DNA from: Bacillus massiliglaciei
Lineage (GTDB): Bacteria; Bacillota; Bacilli; Bacillales; DSM-1321
Assembly: GCF_900098925.1 (NCBI RefSeq)
Contig: NZ_LT622360.1
Location: 387,136-451,135, forward strand
Length of the DNA stretch: 64,000 bases
Reading direction: 5' to 3'
Position numbers and translations under genes: made by a program. Position 1 is the stretch's first letter. The number at the start of each line of letters is the position of its first letter. Shown piece by piece: positions 24,841-34,383 of this stretch. Under the pieces are notes generated by a model. It searched no databases, was not told where the DNA came from, and saw only the letters and a list, made by a program, of their open reading frames with translations.

Positions 24841-26979
24841 ATGAAAATAATTGCTGGTAATGAAATGAAGGTACAGAATAAGCAGCTTGAAGAAAGCAAG
24901 TTAATATTTGATGCTTTGTATGATCCTTATATCATTGTGGATGAAACTGAAACGATTACTCATGTGAACAAAGCTGCATGCCGTTTGCTGCAATTGTCAG
25001 CGGATAAGCTTCTGAATACGAAGCTCGATGAATTTTTTAATATTGTTGTGATTAAAGAGAATTGGGGACCGATGCATACCCAGGAAAAAATCTTTCAAAT
25101 GGAAGATGGGGAAATTAAGCATATCGAATTTTTAATTGTGGATGTCGAATTAGAGGGAAAGACGCTTTACCGGCTGAGAGACCGAACAGAGGAAAAGGCA
25201 CGCGATCGCGAACAGGCCCTATCAAGCAAAATGTTTTTAGATTTGTATAATACGGCCATTGACAGCATTATTTTATTTGACAGGAGCGGTATTATTTATG
25301 AGGTGAATGAAGCTTTCACAAAACTGGCTAAAATCAGCAAAAGTCAGATTGTAGGAAAAAACATTAAAAATTTAGTGGCGCCGGAATATAGAGAATTTTG
25401 GGAAGAGAGCATGGACACTGTGACACAGAATGGTGTGGACAGCGGAGAAATAGAAATGAGGATAGGTTTGCAGCACCTTCATTTTACATTCTCCACAAGT
25501 CTGCCGATCTATCAAGGTTTCTTTATGTCCATTTTTGAGGACGTGACTGATTCTAAGCTGATAAAAAAAAGGCTGGATTCCAGTGAACGCATATTTACTG
25601 AACTGTTTGAACAGACAGTGGACGCCATTATTTTTTGGGACCATAACGGAATCATTTTCAGGGTGAATGAGTCGGCCTGCCGGATTTTCGAGTCAGAACG
25701 GGATCAGTTATTAGGAAGTCATATATGGCAGCATGTACACCAGAAAAACCATCATTTTATTAAGGTTGTCGAAGCAATCCAGACCGAAGGGCAGACCCGG
25801 GCGGAGCTGTTTTATAAAATGCCGAATGGTCAAATTAAGTTATTAGAACTCACCGCCAAAAAGCATGTTGGAGAGGGCTACTATATTACGATTTTTAGAA
25901 ATGTCAGCGAACGCTGGCAAATTGAACAGGATCTGAGGGAAAGCGAAAAAAAATTCCGTAAAATATTTGAAGGTTCATTGGACGGGAAGATCATTTGGAG
26001 CGAGCAGGGGTTTGTTGATATTAATGAAGTAGCGATTGAAATATTGGAAATTCCCAAACATGTTTTTCTTGGATTATCACTGGAAAAATTCATAAGCATT
26101 CTGCCCAATACAAAAAAAGTATTAAAAGATCATATCGAGATTGCTCTTAAGAAACAGGAATATACCTCGCTGATTCCCATTACTTTTAAAAATGGACGTA
26201 AAAAGCATCTGGAATTTTCAACACGGGCCAATTTGTATTCGGGACTTCATCTTACGATTGTCAGAGATGTCAGTGAAAAGCTTGCCCTTCAGGAGCAAAT
26301 CAGAAAATCCGATACTCTGAATGTCGTTGGAGAACTGGCAGCAGGGATTGCCCATGAAATCCGAAATCCGATGACCGCTTTAAAAGGATTTATCCAGCTG
26401 CTGCAAGGGAGCGTTAAAGAGGATTACTCAAATTACTTCACTATTATTACTTCAGAAATCGAAAGGATCGAATCTATCATTACAGAATTTCTTGTTCTTG
26501 CCAAACCTCAGGCAATGAAATACTTCGAACAGGATGTAAATACGATTCTTCGTGAAACACTAGGTTTCCTTAAGGCTGAAGCATTATTGAAAGATATAGA
26601 ATTCAGTATCGACTTTAAAGAGCCTGAATTTAAGATTTTTTGCGAAAGCAATCAGCTCAAACAGGTGTTTATTAATATTATCAAAAATGCCTTTGAGGTA
26701 ATGTCTGACGGCGGCACAGTTTATATTAAAACAAGGAAAAACGAAAAAAATATGGTATGTATCTCCATCAGGGATGAAGGCTATGGTTTATCTGAGGAAA
26801 AAATTAAAAGGCTGGGAGAACCTTTTTATACAACTAAGGAGCGGGGAACCGGTCTGGGGCTTATGGTAAGTTACAAGATTATTGAGGAACATAATGGATT
26901 TATTGAGGTTGAAAGTGAAGAAGGCAAGGGTACGGTATTTCACCTGTATCTCCCTGTCAATATGAAATGTGCCGAGTAA
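24841..26979 (+). CDS. kinE: Sporulation-type sensor histidine kinase KinE
   Basis: 712 residues, no membrane segments. It has four PAS-like domains in series (about 15-120, 130-245, 255-370 and 375-490), then the dimerisation/phosphoacceptor domain with His505 in AHEIRNPMTALKGF, and the ATPase domain with N box IIKNAFEVM, G1 RDEGYGL and G2 ERGTGLGLM. The order matches B. subtilis KinE (YkrQ), a minor kinase feeding phosphate into Spo0F. GGAGGG precedes the ATG by nine bases. A Spo0E-like gene follows in the same direction, separated by a terminator. Confidence 0.93.
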   Translation: MKIIAGNEMKVQNKQLEESKLIFDALYDPYIIVDETETITHVNKAACRLLQLSADKLLNTKLDEFFNIVVIKENWGPMHTQEKIFQMEDGEIKHIEFLIVDVELEGKTLYRLRDRTEEKARDREQALSSKMFLDLYNTAIDSIILFDRSGIIYEVNEAFTKLAKISKSQIVGKNIKNLVAPEYREFWEESMDTVTQNGVDSGEIEMRIGLQHLHFTFSTSLPIYQGFFMSIFEDVTDSKLIKKRLDSSERIFTELFEQTVDAIIFWDHNGIIFRVNESACRIFESERDQLLGSHIWQHVHQKNHHFIKVVEAIQTEGQTRAELFYKMPNGQIKLLELTAKKHVGEGYYITIFRNVSERWQIEQDLRESEKKFRKIFEGSLDGKIIWSEQGFVDINEVAIEILEIPKHVFLGLSLEKFISILPNTKKVLKDHIEIALKKQEYTSLIPITFKNGRKKHLEFSTRANLYSGLHLTIVRDVSEKLALQEQIRKSDTLNVVGELAAGIAHEIRNPMTALKGFIQLLQGSVKEDYSNYFTIITSEIERIESIITEFLVLAKPQAMKYFEQDVNTILRETLGFLKAEALLKDIEFSIDFKEPEFKIFCESNQLKQVFINIIKNAFEVMSDGGTVYIKTRKNEKNMVCISIRDEGYGLSEEKIKRLGEPFYTTKERGTGLGLMVSYKIIEEHNGFIEVESEEGKGTVFHLYLPVNMKCAE

Positions 26980-27042
26980 AAAGAATGGATCGGGCAGCTT
27001 AATGGTTACAATTACCAAAAGTGTATAAATGCGTTGCAGCTT

Positions 27043-27068
27043 CGACCTGTCTGTTTAGGCAGGTTTTT
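27043..27068 (+). terminator. Terminator of kinE
   Basis: ACCTG/CAGGT arms with a 10-base loop, followed by TTTTTTG. Confidence 0.7.
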
Positions 27069-27192
27069 TGTATCTCTTTTTATCACATATTAAGAAGTTT
27101 TGTCTTATTTTGCTTATCTATTTACATATTAAGGATAATTTGTAATACTACTTAATTATATGCTTTAAAAAGGCAGGAGGATTTATCAGGAG

Positions 27193-27435
27193 ATGAAAAG
27201 AAGGAGTGTTACGGAAATTTGTTCGGATATCCAGTCGAAAAGGAATAAAATGCTGAAGTTTGCCAAAATGTACGGCATGAATCACGAATATACTTTATCA
27301 GCCAGTCAAGAGCTTGATTATGTCATATTGGAATACCTGTTGGCCAAGCATCCATTAGAAAAGGACGGCAAGGGGCTTGAATCGCAGCTGGACATAGTAG
27401 ATGACAGGCAGCTGGATATGCTTTCCGGTGTGTAA
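27193..27435 (+). CDS. Spo0E-like aspartyl-phosphate phosphatase
   Basis: 80 residues. Two predicted helices carry the Spo0E-family signature SASQELDYVILEYL with SQELD at 38-42. Members of the family dephosphorylate Spo0A~P and delay sporulation. The C-terminal 30 residues are acidic. The ribosome site GCAGGAGG lies about 14 bases ahead, with a second AGGAG nearer to the ATG. Placement just after kinE suggests that kinase and phosphatase act on the same relay, although they are separately transcribed. Confidence 0.82.
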   Translation: MKRRSVTEICSDIQSKRNKMLKFAKMYGMNHEYTLSASQELDYVILEYLLAKHPLEKDGKGLESQLDIVDDRQLDMLSGV

Positions 27436-27537
27436 TAGTCACAGAAGTGAATGAACGCTCATTTCGTTCGAAAAGGGACAGGCTCCTGGAAAGGAGGAGA
27501 AACCCGATGACCCGTATTTTCAATCATGAATTTAAGT

Positions 27538-27575
27538 AAAAAGGAGTGCTCCATTCGATATGGCACTCCTTTTTA
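27538..27575. terminator. Bidirectional terminator between Spo0E-like gene and ZIP transporter
   Basis: AAAAAGGAGTGC...GCACTCCTTTTT arms around a CATATCGAATGGA-type loop. Confidence 0.85.
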
Positions 27576-27586
27576 CAATGGGAGTT

Positions 27587-28318
27587 TTACATTGTTTCCA
27601 GTAATAACACCATAAAAAGCAGACCGACAATAAATGAATAGGTGGAGCTTCTTTCATTGCCGTCACCGTGGCTTTCGGGAATTAATTCTTTATACACGAT
27701 ATAAAGCATAGCTCCTGAAGCGAAAGCCAGCCCATATGGAAGAAGAAAATCCAGGTAGCTGGTCAAATAATAGCCAAGCAATCCGGTCACAATTTCGATG
27801 GAGCCGGTCAGAGTAGCGATAATAAAAGCCTTAAACCTGCCAATTTGTTGATTTACCAGAAACAAGGCAACTAATAGACCCTCGGGCGCATTTTGAAGGC
27901 CGATGGCCAATGCGATTAAATTGCCGGTATCCGATTGATCCGTCGCATAGCTGACACCGACTGAGAGGCCTTCCGGGATATTATGCAAGGTTATGGCCAT
28001 AATGATTAAAAGAGCTTTCTCATCAAATTGAATACCGCTTTGAGAATGACTCAAATCATTATGGGGGATATACATTTCCAGAAGCGTTAAAACAACAATC
28101 CCAAAAATGATGCCTATCAGAAGTTCCAGAAAGCCTCCTAAAGCAAGGGCTTCTGGTATCAAGCTTAACATCGATGCAGCCATCATGATACCTGCTGTAA
28201 ATGCAAGAAGAGTGTCCCGAAAACGGTGAGACATTACTTTGTAAAGAAAAAGAACCGGCAAAGCCCCCACACCGGTTGATAAGGCTGACAGCACACTTCC
28301 TATAATCACTTCATTCAT
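27587..28318 (-). CDS. ZIP family metal transporter
   Basis: 243 residues, eight membrane segments. ZIP proteins import zinc or other divalent metals. The metal-site motifs TLHNIPEGLSVG (segment 4) and GLQNAPEGLLVALF (segment 5) are present. In the second the usual His is replaced by Gln/Asn, as in GufA-like bacterial members. A short histidine-containing loop PHNDLSHSQS lies between segments 3 and 4. Monocistronic. The metal is not predictable from sequence. Confidence 0.88.
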   Translation of the reverse strand: MNEVIIGSVLSALSTGVGALPVLFLYKVMSHRFRDTLLAFTAGIMMAASMLSLIPEALALGGFLELLIGIIFGIVVLTLLEMYIPHNDLSHSQSGIQFDEKALLIIMAITLHNIPEGLSVGVSYATDQSDTGNLIALAIGLQNAPEGLLVALFLVNQQIGRFKAFIIATLTGSIEIVTGLLGYYLTSYLDFLLPYGLAFASGAMLYIVYKELIPESHGDGNERSSTYSFIVGLLFMVLLLETM

Positions 28319-28424
28319 ACTTTAGTCCTTCTTTTCCGTTAGTTTTCTTTAAAAAGATGAAAATCTGCATATCTTTATGCCATTCCCCATGTTACAAATG
28401 ATAAACTTGATTCTATATATGCAT

Positions 28425-29660
28425 TTATGGGCGTCCTTGTTCTTTATTCCATTCTGCTAAAACTTTATCGGACGGCAAAAGTAGGCCTAATAAGCCAATG
28501 AGAGGAAGAAAACCGACGATTTCTATCATTGAACTAATTCCAATTTTATCAGCGATAGCCCCTAATGCCACCGAGCCGACTGCGCCCATTCCAAATGCTA
28601 GCCCAACTGTTAATCCAGCCATAGTGCCCACTTTGCCTGGCACGAGTTCCTGAGCATAAATATCGGTGACAGAAAAGCATGTCATAATGACAAATCCGAT
28701 CAGAAGCAGCAGGACAAATGAAGGGATGGATGGAACAAAGGGCAGTAAAGCAGTCAGCGGTGCACTCAATATGAAGGAGAGAAGAATAATATTTTTCCGT
28801 CCAAAACGGTCAGCTAAAGGCCCGCCGAAAAAGGTCCCGACTGCCCCTGCCGCCAAAAAGGCAAACAGGAAAATTTGAGCTGACTTTATGGAAAAAGCAT
28901 GTTCCTGAATAAGAAAAAAACTATAAAAATTTGTCATGCATGAAATGTACCAAGATCTGGCGAATATAAGAAAAAGAATGATTCCCAACGATTTGAAGAT
29001 CTTTTGTTTCACCCCGGCAGTCTGGCTCCTGCTTCGGCTGCTTCTCTTCGGTGTAAATACTTTTAATTGATTTGAATACCATTTTGCAATGTAGCTTAAA
29101 AAAGCACGGCTGTCATAGCCACAGGAGCAAACCAGAGGGCGCCCTTCTGGCCAAAGGGTACAAAATCAAGGCAGTGATCAGCAGGGCCAATGCCTGTCCG
29201 GTGTTACCGCCTACTTGGTAGATAGATTGAGCGAGCCCCCGTTTGCTCCCGCCGGCCATATAGGCTACCCGTGACCCTTCTGGATGGAAAATGGCAGAAC
29301 CGAATCCCATAAATAAGACTCCAAGAATGATCATTGCATAGCTTGGGGCTGTTCCGAGGATGATAACGCCGGCAAGTGTACTCGTTAACCCGACAGGTAA
29401 AGCAAAGGGCAACGGGTTTTTATCTGAATAGAATCCTATAATCGGCTGAAGCAGGGATGAAACAATGTTCAGTGTAAAAGCAATCATTCCAAGCTGCGTA
29501 TAGGTTAATCCCATTGATCTTTCCAAGATGGGGACATTGCAGGGACAACAGCCTGCAAAGAATCATTCAACAGATGGCAAAACCCGATAATGAGCAAAAC
29601 TTTCATTGTCAGTTCACTGCTTTTGAATGATGAATGGTTAGCGGCTGAAACATTGGCCAT
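28425..29660 (-). pseudogene. MFS transporter (fosmidomycin-resistance-like) broken by three frameshifts
   Basis: A full 12-segment MFS protein of about 410 residues can be followed through three frames: 29660 to 29534 (MANVSAANHSS...NDSLQAVVPAM), 29534 to 29154 (MERSMGLTYTQLGMIAFTLN...) and then to the stop at 28425 (DRFGRKNIILLSF...). Breaks lie near 29534 (TTCCCC shortened), 29153-29155 (TTTT shortened) and 29098-29103 (T7 shortened to T6). Each is a one-base loss in a homopolymer. The start has AAGGAG eight bases ahead. Three independent losses in one gene suggest real decay, or a locally error-prone consensus. Confidence 0.85.
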
Positions 29661-29866
29661 GGGAAAATCTCCTTCTATGTTTTATGTATGAGGTAAAACC
29701 TGAAAGAATGACGAATCTTTCTTAGCCTATTTTCCTTCAAAAAAAGGCATAATATGATAAAATAGCAAGGAAATGAAAACATCTTGTTAAAATCTAAATT
29801 TTATTTAATTATTCTAAAATCTTACAATAAAGCATCGCGATTAACAACCGATCCGATTCAACAATA

Positions 29867-29912
29867 TTGACAAACCCCTCGTACTTCAATATAATAATTT
29901 TAATTCGAGATT
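29867..29912 (+). promoter_or_regulatory. mhqR promoter with candidate operator
   Basis: TTGACA (29867-29872) and TATAAT (29890-29895) with exactly 17 bases between. Right after the -10, AATTCGAGAT (about 29902-29911) matches one half of the MhqR operator known in B. subtilis (ATCTCGAATTCGAGAT, from memory); the left half is degenerate. It lies over the expected transcript start, a repressor position consistent with autoregulation. Confidence 0.65.
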
Positions 29913-29945
29913 CTTTAATTTAATATATAAAGGTTGTGAAAGAAA

Positions 29946-30383
29946 ATGGGAGATGAAAGTATCCAACACTCTTTAAAACTTTTTATCGTTTTATCGAGAG
30001 CCCATCGTTCTATAAATGATGTTGTTAATAAGCATATAGCCGAGAACGGACTGAACCCGACTGAATTTGCCGTATTAGAACTTCTTTATCACAAAGGGGA
30101 TCAGCCTCTTCAGCAAATAGGCGGAAAAATACTGTTAGCGAGCGGAAGTATCACATATGTCGTTGATAAACTTGAAAAAAAGGATTTCTTAAAAAGGGTT
30201 GCCTGTAAAACAGACAGAAGGGTGACCTTTGCTCAGATTACTGAAAAAGGGAAAGCTTTCATTGAAGAGATGTTCCCGGATCATGAGAAAAAGATAGATA
30301 ATATCATGAGCGTTCTTTCTTTGGAAGAAAAGAAAACCGCAATAGAGTTATTGAAGAAAATTGGCTTTCATGCTGAAGGATGA
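29946..30383 (+). CDS. mhqR: MarR-family repressor, MhqR-like
   Basis: 145-residue winged-helix regulator. The recognition region is PTEFAVLELLYHKGDQPLQQIGGKILLASGSITYVVDKLEKK (read in parts, residues 38-80), followed by the wing CKTDRRVTFAQIT. This matches B. subtilis MhqR (YkvE) closely; MhqR represses quinone- and azo-reductases and senses quinones and catechols. No MhqR-regulated dioxygenase or reductase lies in the window. It has a near-perfect SigA promoter and its own terminator. Confidence 0.8.
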   Translation: MGDESIQHSLKLFIVLSRAHRSINDVVNKHIAENGLNPTEFAVLELLYHKGDQPLQQIGGKILLASGSITYVVDKLEKKDFLKRVACKTDRRVTFAQITEKGKAFIEEMFPDHEKKIDNIMSVLSLEEKKTAIELLKKIGFHAEG

Positions 30384-30391
30384 TAAAGAAA

Positions 30392-30423
30392 CACCCCGTA
30401 TCTAAAACGCGGGGGTTTTTTTA
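30392..30423 (+). terminator. Terminator of mhqR
   Basis: CACCCCGT...ACGCGGGGGT stem followed by seven T. Confidence 0.8.
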
Positions 30424-30598
30424 TAGCTGAAATATGTTGTTTAAAACAAGAGCGGATCTTTGTGGATATGGATGGGATTTTATTACAGATGATTGTTGTA
30501 AGGTATAATAGACATATCGTTATCCATTTTTAGTATCTGGGTTTTACATAAAGCGTAAGCTGGAACGTTTATAAAACATTTGAAAGGGTGATATCTAT

Positions 30599-32296
30599 AT
30601 GAAATTCAGTGAGTATGAATATAAGAGACCGAATTTTGAAGAGGTTAAAAGACATTTCCAGGCTGAATTGCAGTATTTTAAAAAAGCAGAGAATGTAGAA
30701 GATCAAGTTGCTGCCATGAAAAAGATCAATGATTTAAGAAACAATGTCTCTACGATGTTCAATATTGGATATATTCGTCATTCCATCGATACGAATAATG
30801 ACTTTTATAAAGCAGAAAATGATTTCTTTGACGAATTTGGTCCAGAAGTAGAGAATCTGACTTCTCTTTATTACAAAGAATTGGTGAAATCCAAGTACCG
30901 TAAACAATTGGAAGAAAAATGGGGCAGACAATTGTTTGCTCTTGCAGAAGCTCAGTTGAAGACTTTTTCTCCGGAAATTATTCCTTTGTTACAGAAGGAA
31001 AACAAACTTTCCAGTGAATATTCCCAGCTGATTGCCTCTGCAAAAATAGAATTTGAAGAAGAAGAAAGAACGCTGGCTCAGTTAGTTCCATTTATGGAAG
31101 ATTCGTCCCGGAAGATGCGCAAAAAGGCACATGCTGCTTATTTTGGGTTTTTAGAAGAAAAAACCGGAGAAGTGGATCGTATTTTTGATGAACTGGTAAA
31201 GGTGCGTCATGAAATCGCCCAAACGCTTGGGTATCGGAATTTTATCGAGCTGGGATACTGCCGTATGGCAAGAACGGATTATGATGCGGAAATGGTTTCC
31301 AATTTTCGCAAACAAGTCGAAGAATATATAGTTCCGCTTATGAGCAGACTGAAAGACAGGCAGCGCGAAAGACTTGGCCTGGACAGTCTGAAACATTATG
31401 ATGAACCATTTGAATTCGTCTCAGGCAATCCGATGCCAAAAGGCGATGCAAAATGGATTGTTGATCATGGAAGGAAAATGTATCAGGAACTTTCAAAAGA
31501 AACGGGGGAGTTCTTTGAATTCATGCTCAAAAGGGAATTGATGGACTTGGAAGCGAAGAAAGGGAAGGAGAGCGGCGGTTACTGTACCTATATAGAAGAT
31601 TATCAATCTCCTTTTATCTTCTCAAATTTCAATGGGACTTCCGGTGATATTGATGTTTTGACACACGAAGCAGGGCATGCCTTTCAAGTTTACAGCAGTT
31701 CTCATTTTGATATCCCCGAATATTATTGGCCTACTTATGAATCGGCCGAAATACATTCAATGAGCATGGAATTTTTTACATGGCCGTGGATGGAGCTGTT
31801 CTTCAAAGAAGATGAACTGAAATATAAGTTTTCTCATATAGCTGGAAAAAGTCTGGAGTACATGCCTTACATTTGTGCAGTGGATGAATTTCAGCATGTG
31901 ATTTATGAAAACCCTAACCTTACACCGACTGAAAGAAAAGAGGAATGGAAGAATCTTGAAAAGAGATATCTTCCTCACCGGGATTATGAAGAGAATGAAT
32001 TTTTGAAGTCTGGAGGTTTCTGGCAGCGGCAAGGGCATATTTTTAGTTCCCCTTTCTATTATATCGATTATGGACTTGCACAGGTATGTGCTTTCCAATT
32101 CTGGCAGCGATCGATGGAAGGGGACAAAACAGCCTGGCAGGATTATTTACATCTTTGCAGCCTTGGAGGAAGCAAATCCTTCCTTGGTTTGATTGAAGCA
32201 GCCAACTTGAATTCTCCTTTTGAAGAAGGGACGGTCCAAACCATAGTGAAAAGCTTGCAGAGATGGCTGGATTCCGTGGATGATAAAGCCTTATAA
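30599..32296 (+). CDS. M3 family oligoendopeptidase
   Basis: 565-residue zinc metallopeptidase of the M3/PepF group that cleaves short peptides in the cytoplasm. The zinc site HEAGH is at residues 356-360, and the third ligand lies in the helix ESAEIHSMSMEFF about 30 residues on. The C-terminal DYGLAQVCAFQFW contains the Tyr conserved in the family. No signal peptide. Length (565) is typical of the shorter M3B oligoendopeptidases. Ribosome site AAAGGGTGAT. Monocistronic, flanked by terminators. Confidence 0.93.
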   Translation: MKFSEYEYKRPNFEEVKRHFQAELQYFKKAENVEDQVAAMKKINDLRNNVSTMFNIGYIRHSIDTNNDFYKAENDFFDEFGPEVENLTSLYYKELVKSKYRKQLEEKWGRQLFALAEAQLKTFSPEIIPLLQKENKLSSEYSQLIASAKIEFEEEERTLAQLVPFMEDSSRKMRKKAHAAYFGFLEEKTGEVDRIFDELVKVRHEIAQTLGYRNFIELGYCRMARTDYDAEMVSNFRKQVEEYIVPLMSRLKDRQRERLGLDSLKHYDEPFEFVSGNPMPKGDAKWIVDHGRKMYQELSKETGEFFEFMLKRELMDLEAKKGKESGGYCTYIEDYQSPFIFSNFNGTSGDIDVLTHEAGHAFQVYSSSHFDIPEYYWPTYESAEIHSMSMEFFTWPWMELFFKEDELKYKFSHIAGKSLEYMPYICAVDEFQHVIYENPNLTPTERKEEWKNLEKRYLPHRDYEENEFLKSGGFWQRQGHIFSSPFYYIDYGLAQVCAFQFWQRSMEGDKTAWQDYLHLCSLGGSKSFLGLIEAANLNSPFEEGTVQTIVKSLQRWLDSVDDKAL

Positions 32297-32307
32297 GTGC
32301 ATGTCAG

Positions 32308-32336
32308 AGCTGATCAGTTAATGATCAGCTTTTTTG
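32308..32336 (+). terminator. Terminator of the M3 peptidase gene
   Basis: AGCTGATCA GTTAA TGATCAGCT followed by six T; perfect nine-base stem. Confidence 0.9.
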
Positions 32337-32410
32337 AATATATGGATTTATGAAGAGCCTGTCTTAAAAGCCCTCTCCCAATCATATAGTTAAGGGGAGG
32401 AGGGGAAGAG

Positions 32411-33433
32411 ATGCTCTCAAAGTGGTCAGGTGCTTTCCAAGTGGCTGCCGTCTATGTAGGCACAATAGTCGGTGCAGGGTTTGCAACAGGGAAAGAAATA
32501 GTTGAATTTTTCACCCGCTACGGATTCTTTGGATTCCTTGGCATTTTAATTGCGGGTTTCGTTTTTATATACGCTGGTACAAAAATTATGCTGGTGGCAA
32601 AAAGAATAGAGGCAGAAAGTTATGAGGAACTGAATTGTCATTTGTTTGGCAGGAAAATTGGCACCCTTATTAATATTTTGTTTTTTATTATGCTTATTGG
32701 TGTGACAGCAGTCATGATATCTGGAGCAGGAGCCATATTTCACGAACAATTAGGCATGTCGCGGCATTTTGGGATGTGGTTTACGATTATTCTTGCAGCC
32801 CTAACCATGGTTTTTGGTGTAAAGGGTCTGTTTGCCGTTAATACTTTTGTTGTGCCGGTTATGATTGGATTTAGCCTAACTTTATGTGTATTAAGTTTGG
32901 GAGATGGTTTTTTTCTAGCCTTTTTCAGCATTCCGGAAGAGACAGCCAGTTTAAAAATGTTTCTGTCCCCTTTTTCTTATACGGCCTTTAATTTGGCTCT
33001 GTCACAGGCGGTTCTTGTTCCTCTTGCCAAAGAAATTAAAGAAGAGGAAACGATTCGGAAGGGTGCTGTATTGGGCGGTGTTTTCCTGACAATCATTTTG
33101 CTGTCAGGACATCTTGCCTTAATCGCTCTTCCAGAAGTAATGAAGTTTGAGATTCCAACTGCTTTCCTCATGAAAGCTTTTGCGCCGGGGTTATATGGTC
33201 TCTTCATTCTGGTGATTTTTGGAGAAATTTTCACTTCTGTTGTCGGAAATCTTTTTGGATTAGGGAAGCAGGCTAAACAATATATCCCTCTTTCGGGTTT
33301 TATAGTATTGGCTGTAATTGTTTTTTTAACCTTTTTTATCAGAGAAATTGGTTATGGGAAATTATTGGGGGGGCTGTATCCGCTATTTGGGTATATCAGT
33401 ATGATCTTTCTTTTTCTTGTCTGGAAAAAATGA
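32411..33433 (+). CDS. ykvI: YkvI family membrane protein
   Basis: 340 residues with about ten membrane segments. It begins FQVAAVYVGTIVGAGFATGKEIVEFF, the family signature, which is like the first unwound helix of LeuT-fold (APC-type) transporters. The substrate is unknown. AGGGGAGGAGG precedes the ATG, giving strong initiation. Position agrees with ykvI in the B. subtilis order. Its stop overlaps a bidirectional terminator shared with the lipoprotein gene. Confidence 0.85.
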   Translation: MLSKWSGAFQVAAVYVGTIVGAGFATGKEIVEFFTRYGFFGFLGILIAGFVFIYAGTKIMLVAKRIEAESYEELNCHLFGRKIGTLINILFFIMLIGVTAVMISGAGAIFHEQLGMSRHFGMWFTIILAALTMVFGVKGLFAVNTFVVPVMIGFSLTLCVLSLGDGFFLAFFSIPEETASLKMFLSPFSYTAFNLALSQAVLVPLAKEIKEEETIRKGAVLGGVFLTIILLSGHLALIALPEVMKFEIPTAFLMKAFAPGLYGLFILVIFGEIFTSVVGNLFGLGKQAKQYIPLSGFIVLAVIVFLTFFIREIGYGKLLGGLYPLFGYISMIFLFLVWKK

Positions 33434-33468
33434 AGAGAGGCGGAATGACCGGCCTCTCCTTCATTTTT
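33431..33468. terminator. Bidirectional terminator after ykvI
   Basis: GAAGAGAGGC...GGCCTCTCCTTC arms with a one-base bulge, then TTTTT on the plus strand. Confidence 0.75.
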
Positions 33469-34048
33469 GCTTATTAATCGTTTTAGCCATTTCCAGAAAG
33501 GCATCCCTATAATCAGATTCTCCGGTTGAATAGATCGTAATTTTTGCGGGATGGTTCGGTTCTTTTAGCAATATAGATGTCACAGAACCTTCTTCTGATT
33601 TAGCCTCAAAAGAACTTCCATTATCAATATTCAGGCCGGGATCAATTAACGATTGAGAAGAGGACTGCAATTCACTCTTTGCGTTTTCCGCTAATTCTGT
33701 CCAATTCGCATCTTCAGGTACGATTTCTATCCTCATAAAAATACGCTCATCTTTTTTTAAATAGACGATATCTTGGCCGGGTTCTTCTGAACTCAATTCA
33801 AATTCAGGCAATACATACATTGAAAAAGATTGATTGTCGCTTGTTTTCAAAAAAGCTGTATCTTCTATACTTTCCCCGGTTTTCGTGTATGTTAGATTGT
33901 GTTCTCCTGCTCTTACTTCCGGAGCTTTTTCAGAGACAGACTCCATCTTTTCGGGTTCTGCTTCTTTTTTGTCTGCTGTCCCTCCGCATCCGGCAAGCAT
34001 GAATAAGGAGACTGGCATAATACATAAGAGTATGGCGTGTTTCTTCAT
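33461..34048 (-). CDS. Membrane lipoprotein, unknown function
   Basis: 195 residues from MKKHAILLC. Lipobox FMLAGC puts the modified Cys at residue 21, so the protein is anchored on the outside of the membrane. An acidic linker (KKEAEPEKMESVSEKAPEV) is followed by a small domain of mixed strands ending EMAKTINKQK. The start is chosen because TTGAGG lies about nine bases ahead; seven more codons are open upstream. Similar Bacillus lipoproteins are uncharacterised. Confidence 0.75.
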   Translation of the reverse strand: MKKHAILLCIMPVSLFMLAGCGGTADKKEAEPEKMESVSEKAPEVRAGEHNLTYTKTGESIEDTAFLKTSDNQSFSMYVLPEFELSSEEPGQDIVYLKKDERIFMRIEIVPEDANWTELAENAKSELQSSSQSLIDPGLNIDNGSSFEAKSEEGSVTSILLKEPNHPAKITIYSTGESDYRDAFLEMAKTINKQK

Positions 34049-34156
34049 TCTGACTGCCTCAACTTTCATATAGAATTAAATGAATTGCTTTAATGATTGT
34101 ACCCTATCATATAGACGAGAATAAAGAGAAAGAGTGACGGCAGCATAATTGGCAGT

Positions 34157-34189
34157 AAAAAAAGAGAGATACCTATTGGAATCTCTCTG
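34157..34189 (-). terminator. Terminator of ykvS
   Basis: AGAGAGAT/ATCTCTCT arms, followed on the minus strand by seven T. Confidence 0.8.
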
Positions 34190-34206
34190 GCGCTGGCAGT
34201 TTATGG

Positions 34207-34383
34207 TCATCCGATAATTTTATAATTTTTATGATTGACCACGGTTTTTTGTTCGAGTTCTAAGTCTCTGTAATTGTCCATATAGGTAATGTCGACAATT
34301 ACAGAGTTTTCGTTGACCTTTTCCACTACACCCTTTAAACCTTCTTTGAATTCAATGACATTGCCGACTTCCGCCTTTTTCAT
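34207..34383 (-). CDS. ykvS: YkvS family protein (DUF2187)
   Basis: 58 residues from MKKAEVGNVIEFKEG. A small all-beta protein with a KOW/SH3-like pattern, GNVIEFKEGLKGVVEKVNEN then VVNHKNYKIIG. The length and sequence agree closely with B. subtilis YkvS as I recall it. The start is the third in-frame ATG because AAAGGA is eight bases ahead. Function unknown; the KOW-like fold suggests nucleic-acid or ribosome binding, which is inference. Confidence 0.9.
   Translation of the reverse strand: MKKAEVGNVIEFKEGLKGVVEKVNENSVIVDITYMDNYRDLELEQKTVVNHKNYKIIG

Noticed and set aside
27440-27540. Ten-codon ORF (start at 27507) after an AAGGAGGAG
   Set aside because: Too short to support, though the ribosome site is good; may be a decayed leader.
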